DNA of 64,000 nt from CALAED01 sp036378315 (GTDB lineage: Bacteria; Actinomycetota; Actinomycetes; Streptosporangiales; Streptosporangiaceae). The stretch's first letter is position 1. The number at the start of each line of letters is the position of its first letter. The translations under genes were made by a program, and so were the position numbers. The notes under the pieces were generated by a model. It did no database searches, had not been told where the DNA came from, and saw only the letters and a program-made list of their open reading frames with translations. The stretch is from positions 31,750 through 95,749 of the forward strand of contig DASUWU010000147.1 of NCBI GenBank assembly GCA_036378315.1. The letters run 5' to 3'. This document shows, in pieces, positions 7,145 to 13,944 of the stretch.

Positions 7145-8797
7145 TCAGATCTCCTCGCCCGTGAGGACGGCGTCGGCGTCGACGATGCGGTAGGCGTAAC
7201 CCTGCTCGGCGAGGAAGCGCTGCCGGTGCGCGGCGTACTCCTGGTCGAGGGTGTCGCGCGCGACGACGGCGTAGAAGCGGGCGCCGCGGCCGGAGGCCTT
7301 CGGGCGGAGCACCCGGCCGAGCCGCTGCGCCTCCTCCTGGCGCGAGCCGTACGACCCGGACACCTGGATCGCGACCGCGGCCTCAGGCAGGTCGATGGAG
7401 AAGTTGGCGACCTTCGACACCACCAGCAAGGAGATCTCACCGGAGCGGAACGCGTCGAACAGCCGCTCCCGTTCGCGCACCCGCGTGTCGCCCTTGATCA
7501 CTGGGGCGCCCAGCAGCTCGCCCAGCTCGTCGAGCTGGTCGATGTACTGGCCGATGACCAGGGTCGGCTCGGCGGCGTGCCGGGCGGCCAGCGCCTGGAT
7601 CACGCGGGTCTTGGTCGGCGTCGTGGCGCAGAACCGGTAGCGCAGGTCGGGCTCTGCCGTCGCGTAGGCGAGGCGCTCGGAGTCGGTCAGGGTCACCCGC
7701 ACCTCGACGCAGTCGGCTGGCGCGATCCAGCCCTGCGCCTCCATCTCCTTCCACGGGGAGTCGTAGCGCTTCGGCCCGATCAGCGAGAAGACGTCCCCCT
7801 CGCGCCCGTCCTCGCGGACGAGCGTGGCGGTCAGGCCGAGGCGGCGGCGCGCCTGCAGGTCGGCGGTCATGCGGAAGATCGGCGCCGGCAGCAGGTGCAC
7901 CTCGTCGTAGACGATCAGCCCCCAGTCGCGGGCGTCCAGGAGCTCCAGGTGCATGTACGCGCCCTTCCGCCGCGTCGTCATGATCTGGTACGTGGCGATC
8001 GTGACGGGCCGGATCTCCTTCTTGGTGCCGGTGTACTCCCCGATCTCGTCCTCGGTGAGCGACGTACGGTGCAGCAGCTCCTGCTTCCACTGGTGCGCGG
8101 CGACGGTGTTGGTCACCAGAATCAGGGTGGTGGCGCGCGCGTGCGCCATCGCGGCCGCCCCGACGACCGTCTTGCCGGCGCCGCACGGCAGCACCACCAC
8201 CCCGGAGCCGCCCTGCCAGAACGACTCGGCGGCGTCCTTCTGGTACGGCCGCAGCGCCCAGCCGTCCTCGCGCAGGTCGATCGGGTGCGCCTCGCCGTCC
8301 ACGTAGCCGGCGACGTCCTCGGCCGGCCAGCCCAGCCTGAGCAGCGCCTGCTTGAGGGTGCCGCGTTCGCTCCCGTGGACCACGACCGTGTCGTCGGCGA
8401 CCCGGTCGCCCAGCAGCGGGCTGATCTTCTTGGCCCGCAGCACCTCCTCGAAGACCGCCCGGTCCGTCGAGACGAGCACCAACCCGTACGACGGATGCTT
8501 TTCGAGGCGCAGCCGGCCGTAGCGCGCCATGGTCTCGGCGATGTCCACCAGCAGCGCGTGCGGGACCGGGTAACGGGAGTGCTTCAGCAGCGCGTCGATG
8601 ACCTGCTCGGCGTCGTGGCCGGCGGCGCGGGCGTTCCACAGCGCCAGGGGCGTCACCCGGTAGGTGTGGACATGCTCGGGAGAGCGCTCGAGCTCCGCGA
8701 ACGGCGCGATGTCCCTGCGGCAGGCGTCCGCGAGATCGTGATCGACCTCGAGCAGCAGGGTCTTGTCGGACTGGACGATGAGCGGGCCGTCGGTCAC
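7145..8797 (-). CDS. XPB/Rad25-family DNA helicase
   Basis: A 550-residue SF2 helicase. GTG at 8797 is preferred because it follows a GGAAGGG site and begins VTDGPLIVQSDKTLL, like remembered actinobacterial homologues. An upstream in-frame start would add 22 unlikely residues. Residues 1-190 match the bacterial XPB N-terminal domain. Walker A is LPCGAGKTVV, motif II is YDEVHLL (DEVH rather than DEAH), and motif VI is QRLGRVLRPK. Relatives unwind DNA 3'-5' and are linked to DNA repair, although their exact bacterial role is unsettled. The gene is convergent with groEL and shares its terminator region. Confidence 0.93.
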   Translation of the reverse strand: MTDGPLIVQSDKTLLLEVDHDLADACRRDIAPFAELERSPEHVHTYRVTPLALWNARAAGHDAEQVIDALLKHSRYPVPHALLVDIAETMARYGRLRLEKHPSYGLVLVSTDRAVFEEVLRAKKISPLLGDRVADDTVVVHGSERGTLKQALLRLGWPAEDVAGYVDGEAHPIDLREDGWALRPYQKDAAESFWQGGSGVVVLPCGAGKTVVGAAAMAHARATTLILVTNTVAAHQWKQELLHRTSLTEDEIGEYTGTKKEIRPVTIATYQIMTTRRKGAYMHLELLDARDWGLIVYDEVHLLPAPIFRMTADLQARRRLGLTATLVREDGREGDVFSLIGPKRYDSPWKEMEAQGWIAPADCVEVRVTLTDSERLAYATAEPDLRYRFCATTPTKTRVIQALAARHAAEPTLVIGQYIDQLDELGELLGAPVIKGDTRVRERERLFDAFRSGEISLLVVSKVANFSIDLPEAAVAIQVSGSYGSRQEEAQRLGRVLRPKASGRGARFYAVVARDTLDQEYAAHRQRFLAEQGYAYRIVDADAVLTGEEI

Positions 8798-8872
8798 TGG
8801 CTGCCCTTCCACGTGGAACGAAGTCACCAGTGTGCAACACCGGCGCCGGGTCGCGGCTTCCACACCCTGGTG

Positions 8873-9349
8873 TCAGTGGGTCCCGAGGTACCACACCAGG
8901 AAGATCACGGCCTCGATCACGAAGTTGAGACCACAGCAGATCCAGCTGCCCCTGGTGAGGCTGCGCGCCGCCGCCGGATCGGACTGGATCTTGTTGACCG
9001 CCACCCCGCCGAGGATCAGGCCGGGCAGCCAGGCGATGCCGATGCCGCAGACGAAGATCAGGCCGACGCAGTTGCCGATGATGGCGGCCACCGCGGCGGC
9101 GTTGCTCGCCGGGGGCGTGCGCGGGAAGCCGGGCGGGCCGTACGCGGCGGCATCGTACGCGTACGGATCGGCGCCACCGTACCCGGCCGGGGCGCCGTAG
9201 GGGTTGTGGCCGTACGGGTTCTGACCGTACGGGTTCTGGCCGTACGGATGCTGGCCGTACGGGTTCTGACCGTAGGGATTCTGACCGGACGGGTGCTGAC
9301 CGGACGGACCTTGCCAGTCGGACGGAGGCCGGCCCCCATACCCGCTCAT
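8873..9349 (-). CDS. Small membrane protein with N-terminal Q-N-P-Y-G repeats (DUF4190-like)
   Basis: 158 residues. The first 80 are Gly/Pro/Tyr-rich and contain seven five-residue units of QNPYG type (residues 18-52). Two hydrophobic segments follow (about 87-115 and 137-155), separated by a short loop. This layout, a disordered cytosolic Pro/Tyr/Gly tail before two helices with a GLILGGVAVNKI-like loop, is typical of DUF4190 proteins, whose function is unknown. It lies between the XPB gene (75-bp gap) and a csp terminator, so it probably has its own promoter. Confidence 0.7.
   Translation of the reverse strand: MSGYGGRPPSDWQGPSGQHPSGQNPYGQNPYGQHPYGQNPYGQNPYGHNPYGAPAGYGGADPYAYDAAAYGPPGFPRTPPASNAAAVAAIIGNCVGLIFVCGIGIAWLPGLILGGVAVNKIQSDPAAARSLTRGSWICCGLNFVIEAVIFLVWYLGTH
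9194..9298 (-). repeat. 15-bp tandem repeat, seven units, coding QNPYG
   Basis: Seven adjoining 15-bp units encode QHPSG, QNPYG, QNPYG, QHPYG, QNPYG, QNPYG and HNPYG. All are in frame inside the membrane-protein gene. Units differ mostly at codons 2 and 4. Length change by slippage would stay in frame. Confidence 0.9.
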
Positions 9350-9489
9350 CGCGCCGCCCTCCGCGTCGCCGCCACGTCCTCAGCGCCGGTGCGTCCCCAG
9401 CACCGGCACGTCGTCGACGCCGGTCGTCATCGACCTCGACAGCCCAACGGTACCTTTCCGTACGCGCCCATTTCGCTCTTTGTCTCGGT

Positions 9490-9530
9490 CTATGGCGCGG
9501 ATGCGCCGGCTCTGCGCATCCGCGCCATAG
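9490..9530 (-). terminator. Hairpin downstream of the cold-shock gene
   Basis: CTATGGCGCGGATGCG pairs perfectly with CGCATCCGCGCCATAG (16 bp) around a nine-base loop, five bases after the csp stop. No long T-run follows, as is common for actinobacterial terminators. No gene was recognised elsewhere in 9350-9535. Confidence 0.78.
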
Positions 9531-9535
9531 CACCG

Positions 9536-9736
9536 TCAGAGCATGCGCACGGCCTCGGCCTGCGGGCCCCGGTCGCCCTGGGTGATCTCGAACTCGACCC
9601 GCTGGCCCTGCTCCAGGCTGCGGTAGCCGTCCATCTGGATGGCTGAGTAGTGCACGAACACATCACGGCCGCCATCGACGGCGATAAAGCCGTATCCCTT
9701 GTCCGCGTTAAACCATTTGACGGTGCCTTGCGCCAT
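9536..9736 (-). CDS. Cold-shock protein (CspA family)
   Basis: A 66-residue single cold-shock domain. RNP1 is KGYGFIAV and RNP2 is DVFVHYSAI, on a five-strand OB-fold scaffold beginning MAQGTVKWFNADKG. It binds single-stranded RNA/DNA and melts RNA structure. The start follows a GAGGG site; upstream in-frame codons only extend into the leader. The 247 bp upstream (9737-9983) hold no gene and probably include a long regulatory leader. The position between groEL and the sulfur-carrier/thrC-like pair matches Streptomyces gene order. Confidence 0.95.
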   Translation of the reverse strand: MAQGTVKWFNADKGYGFIAVDGGRDVFVHYSAIQMDGYRSLEQGQRVEFEITQGDRGPQAEAVRML

Positions 9737-9983
9737 TTCAACCCTCAGGCAATGCAGCGGCCCAAAAAGGGCCGCGGATTCTTCTTCGGACCCCAACCCC
9801 GGCTCACGTTGAGACCCGTCGACCACACCGGAGCGTGATCGCGCTCGACCATACTGGTGACGATCGCGCGTTCGACACCCTCAAACGGGGTAGATCGTCC
9901 GGCCGGTCCTGGCCACCGCGAAATCCGGACGACCACCCGCGCACCCCGCCGCGGCGGGGGTATGCGACGGTAAGCGCCGGTCA

Positions 9984-10259
9984 TCAGCCGCCGGCGACGG
10001 CAGGGATGATCGAAACCTGCGCGCCCTCCGGCGTGGCGGTCTCGAGGCCGTTGGCGAACCGGACGTCCTCGTCGCCCACGTACACGTTGACGAACCGCCG
10101 GACCTTGCCCTCGTCGTCGAGGATGCGGGCCGCGATACCGGAGTAGTTGGCGTCCAGGTCGGAGATGACCTCGCGGAGCGTGTTCCCCGCGGCCTTCACC
10201 TCGGACTCGCCTCCGGTGTAGCTGCGCAGAATCGTCGGGATCCGCACGCTCACGCTCAT
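9984..10259 (-). CDS. MoaD/ThiS-type sulfur carrier protein
   Basis: 91 residues of ubiquitin-like sequence (VRIPTILRSYTGGES ... IIPAVAGG) ending in the Gly-Gly tail that is thiocarboxylated in sulfur carriers. CysO is a well-known relative. Its ATG overlaps the TGA of the upstream thrC-like gene (ATGA), so the two are translated together and both sit under the SAM riboswitch at 11522-11662. That control by a methionine product suggests that it supplies sulfur for homocysteine formation rather than for molybdopterin or thiamine. I recall a threonine-synthase-like/sulfur-carrier route called MetM/MetO from Streptomyces, but could not verify it here. Confidence 0.85.
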   Translation of the reverse strand: MSVSVRIPTILRSYTGGESEVKAAGNTLREVISDLDANYSGIAARILDDEGKVRRFVNVYVGDEDVRFANGLETATPEGAQVSIIPAVAGG

Positions 10260-11503
10260 GACAGCCCTGCCTTCCTGAACTCCTCGAGCGACGGGGCGAT
10301 GGTGGCGGTCGGCCGGACCACCTGGGCCACGGCGTCCAGCGTCTTCAGCCCGTCGCCCGAGTTGATGATCACTGTCTCGGCCGCCGGATCGAGCCGGCCG
10401 GTGGAGACGAGCTTGCGCAGCGTCGCCACCGTCACGCCGCCGGCCGTCTCGCCGAAGATCCCTTCGGTCTGCGCCAGCAGCCGCATGCCCTCGACCACCT
10501 CGGCGTCGGTGACCTCCTCGACCGCGCCGCCGCTGCGCCGTACGACGTCGAGCACGTAAGGCCCGTCGGCCGGATTGCCGATGGCGAGGGACTTGGCGAT
10601 GGTGTCGGGCCGGACCGGGCGCACGACGTCGTGGCCCTCCTTGAACGCGGCGGCGACCGGCGCGCAGCCGGCGGCCTGCGCACCGAAGACCTTGTACGGC
10701 CGGTCCTCGACGAGGCCGAGCGCGACGAGCTCGCGGAACGCCTTGTCGATCTTGGTGAGCTGGGAGCCGGACGCGACGGGCACCACGATCTGGTCGGGCA
10801 GCCGCCAGCCGAGCTGCTCGGCGATCTCGAAACCGAGCGTCTTGGAGCCCTCGGCGTAGTACGGCCGCACGTTGACGTTGACGAACGCCCAGTCGTCGCG
10901 CTCCCCCGCGATCTCGGAGGCCAGCCGGTTCACGTCGTCGTAGTTGCCGTCCACCGTGACGAACAGCCCGCCGTACACCGCCGTCGTGATGATCTTCTGG
11001 GTTTCGAGATCGGCCGGCACGAAGACCGCGCTGCGGATGCCGGCCCTGGCGGCCGCCGCCGCGACCGCGTTGGCGAGGTTGCCGGTGGACGGGCAGGCCA
11101 GCACCTTGAACCCGAGCTCGCGGGCGGCGGCGAGCGCCACCGCGACGACCCGGTCCTTGAACGAGTGGGTCGGGTTGGCGCTGTCGTCCTTCACCCACAG
11201 CCGCTCCATGCCGAGCGACTCGGCCAGGTGATCGGCGCGCACCAGGCGGGTCAGGCCGGGCTCGGTGTTGGGCGTCTCCGCGACGTTCGGCGGCACCGGC
11301 AGCAGGCCGCGGTAGCGCCAGATGTTGCGCGGCCCGGCCTCGATGTCCGCCCGTGTCGGGGCGCCGAAGTCGTAGGAGATCTCCAGGGGGCCGAAACATT
11401 GCTCGCACGCGTAGTGCGGCCCGAGATCGTAGGTCTCACCGCATTCACGGCAGGTCAACGCCGAAGCGGGGCCGAGATTGGCAGGGGCAGTGTGGTGTCC
11501 CAT
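10256..11503 (-). CDS. Threonine-synthase-family PLP enzyme under SAM control (candidate O-phosphohomoserine-dependent homocysteine synthase)
   Basis: 415 residues from the ATG at 11503. The N-terminus has a zinc-ribbon-like set of Cys (CRECG ... CEQC), as in many ThrC proteins. The PLP lysine lies in NPTHSFKDR, and the phosphate cup is probably at the NSGDG segment. By sequence alone it would be called threonine synthase (O-phosphohomoserine to threonine). Two facts argue for a methionine role: an S-box riboswitch precedes it, and its stop overlaps the start of a sulfur carrier ending in Gly-Gly. Streptomyces also has a separate thrC in its hom-thrB locus. Direct replacement of the phosphate by sulfur from the carrier is the proposed reaction. 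Plain threonine synthase remains possible. Confidence 0.85.
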   Translation of the reverse strand: MGHHTAPANLGPASALTCRECGETYDLGPHYACEQCFGPLEISYDFGAPTRADIEAGPRNIWRYRGLLPVPPNVAETPNTEPGLTRLVRADHLAESLGMERLWVKDDSANPTHSFKDRVVAVALAAARELGFKVLACPSTGNLANAVAAAAARAGIRSAVFVPADLETQKIITTAVYGGLFVTVDGNYDDVNRLASEIAGERDDWAFVNVNVRPYYAEGSKTLGFEIAEQLGWRLPDQIVVPVASGSQLTKIDKAFRELVALGLVEDRPYKVFGAQAAGCAPVAAAFKEGHDVVRPVRPDTIAKSLAIGNPADGPYVLDVVRRSGGAVEEVTDAEVVEGMRLLAQTEGIFGETAGGVTVATLRKLVSTGRLDPAAETVIINSGDGLKTLDAVAQVVRPTATIAPSLEEFRKAGLS

Positions 11504-11521
11504 GTGTCGCGAGGCCTCTCT

Positions 11522-11662
11522 CCTCATCTTTCCCGCGCCACCTTGGTCGCGAGCCGGAGTTGGCACCATGTCCCGGGCGGCCTCGCTGCCATGTCCGCGA
11601 GTGCGTCACCGGGAAGGTTGCCGGGGCTTCACAGGGCCGGTCCCTCCACCCCTCTGGATGAG
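11522..11662 (-). ncRNA. SAM-I (S-box) riboswitch
   Basis: Read on the minus strand, the leader has the S-box core in order: CTCATCCAGAGG (P1 5' strand and the start of P2), GTGGAGGGACCGGCCC, TGAAGCCCCGGCAACC, GGTGCCAACTCC and finally GAAAGATGAGG, whose GATGAG closes P1. The P1 3' strand runs directly into GGAGAGAGG, the ribosome-binding site of the downstream gene (ATG at 11503). No terminator hairpin separates them, so SAM binding most likely blocks translation initiation. The rest of the 11504-11863 gap, toward the divergent otsA, holds no recognised gene. Confidence 0.93.
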
Positions 11663-11863
11663 CGGTATTCAGTTGTTCGGCCGGGAAGCGGCGGGAGGCA
11701 TCCTGTGGATGAAACTCGCATCTCCCGCCATGACACGATGCCCGGCTCCGGACCAGACTCTACCTGCTGGCGGCCCGTCCCGAGGAGAGCGTTCCATTGT
11801 GTGAGACGGCGACGGGCGGGGTGGCGCCGTACGAAAGGCGCGGCGCATGCCACACTGCCGACC

Positions 11864-13318
11864 ATGAGTGGCACGCAGGTTCTCGTCGCGTCCAATCGCG
11901 GCCCGGTGTCGTTCGCCCTCGGCGACGACGGCACGCTGACCATGCGCCGCGGGGGCGGCGGGCTCGTCTCCGGGCTCGCCTCCGTAGCCGGCGACACCGA
12001 CGTGATCTGGGTGTGCGCGGCGCTGGACGACGCGGACCGCGCGGCCGCCCGGCAGGCCCCTGACGGCCGCCTCGACCTGGCCGGCCACGACACCGGCGGG
12101 GCGGCCGTGCGCATGCTCGACATCCCCGCGGCGACCTTCCACCGCGCCTACAACGCGGTGGCCAACTCGACGCTGTGGTTCGTCCACCACCTGCTGTACG
12201 ACACGCCGAATAAACCGCATTTCGACGCCAGGTCCCGGCGCGACTGGCAGTCGTACGAGGCGTACAACGCGGCCTTCGCCGACGCGCTCGCCCGCGACGC
12301 GGCGCGCGGCGCCAAGGCGGCGATCCAGGACTACCACCTCACGCTGGCGCCGCGGATGCTGCGTGACCGGCGCCCCGATCTGAAGATCGTGCATTTCTCG
12401 CACACCCCGTGGGCGCCGCCCGAGTACTACCGGCTGCTGCCCGACGACATCGGCATCCAGGTGCTCGAAGGCGTACTCGGCGCCGACCACGCCGGCTTCC
12501 TGTCGGAACGCTGGGCGGAGGCGTTCCTCGACTGCTGCGAGGTGCTGCTCGGCGCCAAGGTGGACCGGATGGCCCGTACGGTCACCTACACGGGCCGCGC
12601 CACCCGGGTGGGGGTGCACGCGCTCGGCATCGACGGCCCGGCGCTGCGCGAGCGGGCCGCCCAGTCGGACGTACGGGCGCGGGCGCAAGGGCTGCGCGAG
12701 CGGGTGGGCGACCGGCAGCTGATCGTCCGGATCGACCGCACCGAGCTGTCGAAGAACATCGTGCGCGGCCTGGCGGCCTACCGGGAGCTGCTCACCAAGC
12801 ACCGTGAGTGGCACGACCGGGTCGTCCATCTCGCCTTCGCCTACCCATCGCGGCACGACCTGCCCGAGTATCGCGAGTACACGGCCGCGGTGCAGCGCGA
12901 GGCGGCAGCGATCTCCGACGAGTTCGGCAACGGCGGTTGGGAGCCGCTGATCCTGCAGGTGAACGACGACTACCCGCGGTCGCTCGCCGCCTACGGCCTG
13001 GCCGACGTCCTGCTGGTCAACCCGATCAGGGACGGGATGAACCTCGTGGCCAAAGAGGGGCCCGTGCTGTCCGAGCGGGGCTGCGCGCTGGTGCTGTCCC
13101 GCGAGGCCGGCGCGGCCGCCGAGCTTGGCGAGGACGCGCTCATCGTGAACCCCTACGACGTGTCCCAGACGGCCGAGGCGCTGCACCAGGCGCTGCTCAT
13201 GCCCAGCGACGAGCGCGCGGAACGCACCGCCCGGCTGGCCGCCGCGGCCACCGCGCTCCCCCCGCACCGGTGGTTCGCCGACCAGCTCGCCGCCCTCGAC
13301 TTAGCCGGTGGCCGATAG
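11864..13318 (+). CDS. otsA: Trehalose-6-phosphate synthase
   Basis: 484 residues from the ATG at 11864. It is a GT20 enzyme joining a UDP/GDP-glucose donor to glucose-6-phosphate. Visible features are the N-terminal LVASNRGPVSF loop, WVCAALDD, the HFSHTPWAPPEYYRLLP segment, VRIDRTELSKNI and the C-terminal NPIRDGMNLVAKEG donor site. Family lengths are about 470-500. A much longer in-frame reading upstream, across the riboswitch region, is not coding. Its partner phosphatase otsB lies 2.7 kb away on the other strand, beyond the sigma factor and kinase. The pathway makes the stress solute trehalose. Confidence 0.95.
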   Translation: MSGTQVLVASNRGPVSFALGDDGTLTMRRGGGGLVSGLASVAGDTDVIWVCAALDDADRAAARQAPDGRLDLAGHDTGGAAVRMLDIPAATFHRAYNAVANSTLWFVHHLLYDTPNKPHFDARSRRDWQSYEAYNAAFADALARDAARGAKAAIQDYHLTLAPRMLRDRRPDLKIVHFSHTPWAPPEYYRLLPDDIGIQVLEGVLGADHAGFLSERWAEAFLDCCEVLLGAKVDRMARTVTYTGRATRVGVHALGIDGPALRERAAQSDVRARAQGLRERVGDRQLIVRIDRTELSKNIVRGLAAYRELLTKHREWHDRVVHLAFAYPSRHDLPEYREYTAAVQREAAAISDEFGNGGWEPLILQVNDDYPRSLAAYGLADVLLVNPIRDGMNLVAKEGPVLSERGCALVLSREAGAAAELGEDALIVNPYDVSQTAEALHQALLMPSDERAERTARLAAAATALPPHRWFADQLAALDLAGGR

Positions 13319-13353
13319 CCGGTGGTTGACAGCCGATGGCCGGTCAGCCGGTG
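13303..13353. repeat. 14-bp tandem repeat across two convergent gene ends
   Basis: About 3.5 copies of an AGCCGGTGGCCGAT-like unit run end to end from 13303. They cover the last codons and stop of otsA and reach the stop of the convergent sigma gene at 13344. Slippage here would change the C-terminus of OtsA. No hairpin terminator is evident. Confidence 0.7.
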
Positions 13354-13898
13354 TAGGACTCGCCGAGCGTCTGGCGGACCTGCTTGCGCGCCTCGTGGAT
13401 GCGCGACTTCACCGTGCCGAGCGGTAGGCCGAGCTGCTCGGCGATCTCGGCGTACTCCAGCTGGGAGACGTCGCGCAACACGAGCGCGGCCACCAGGTCG
13501 GGCTTGCGACGCTCGAGCTCTTCCATGGCGTCGAGGATGTCCACCCGCGAGCCGGCGATGACGCTGGTGCGGCGCGGGTCGGGCCGCTGCTGCGGCAGCT
13601 CGCCCGCCTGCTCGACCGAACGCCGCTTGAGCGAGCGGTAGGTCGAGCGGGCCGAGTTGGCCACCACGACGTGCAGCCACGTGCTGAACCGCGACCGCCC
13701 CTCGAACCTGCGGATGTTGCGGGCCACCTGGAGCAGCGCGTCCTGGCAGGCCTCCTCGGCGTCCTGGCGGCAAGGCAGGAATCGGGCGCACTGCCGCAGC
13801 ACGTCGGCCTCGATGGCGCGGAGCAGATCGTTCAGCGCGCTCTGGTCGCCCTTGGCGGCGCGCACCGCCAGCTCTTCCGTGCGTTCGTCGAATGCCAT
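13344..13898 (-). CDS. ECF-type RNA polymerase sigma factor
   Basis: 184 residues from the ATG at 13898, chosen for its GAGGGGCAGG site. Region 2 is clear (ALNDLLRAIEADVLRQCARFL ... DAEEACQDALLQV ... FSTWLHVVVANSARSTYRS). Region 4 has the helix-turn-helix LEYAEIAEQLGLPLGTVKSRIHEARKQV. No region 1 or 3 is present and no anti-sigma gene adjoins it. It starts 46 bp from a divergent membrane Ser/Thr kinase, so the two probably share a control region, and kinase control of the sigma factor is possible. The regulon is unknown. Confidence 0.9.
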   Translation of the reverse strand: MAFDERTEELAVRAAKGDQSALNDLLRAIEADVLRQCARFLPCRQDAEEACQDALLQVARNIRRFEGRSRFSTWLHVVVANSARSTYRSLKRRSVEQAGELPQQRPDPRRTSVIAGSRVDILDAMEELERRKPDLVAALVLRDVSQLEYAEIAEQLGLPLGTVKSRIHEARKQVRQTLGESYTG

Positions 13899-13944
13899 CG
13901 GCGCCTGCCCCTCAGCTGTCCCCGCTTTTGGGCATGATACGGGG

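Noticed and set aside
9194..9298. CRISPR-like regular spacing
   Set aside because: Units are contiguous 15-mers coding QNPYG in frame, with no spacers and no cas genes.
10631..11863. Long in-frame extension upstream of otsA
   Set aside because: It runs antisense through the thrC-like gene and the riboswitch and has Arg/Gly/Ala-rich non-protein composition. OtsA homologues begin near 11864.
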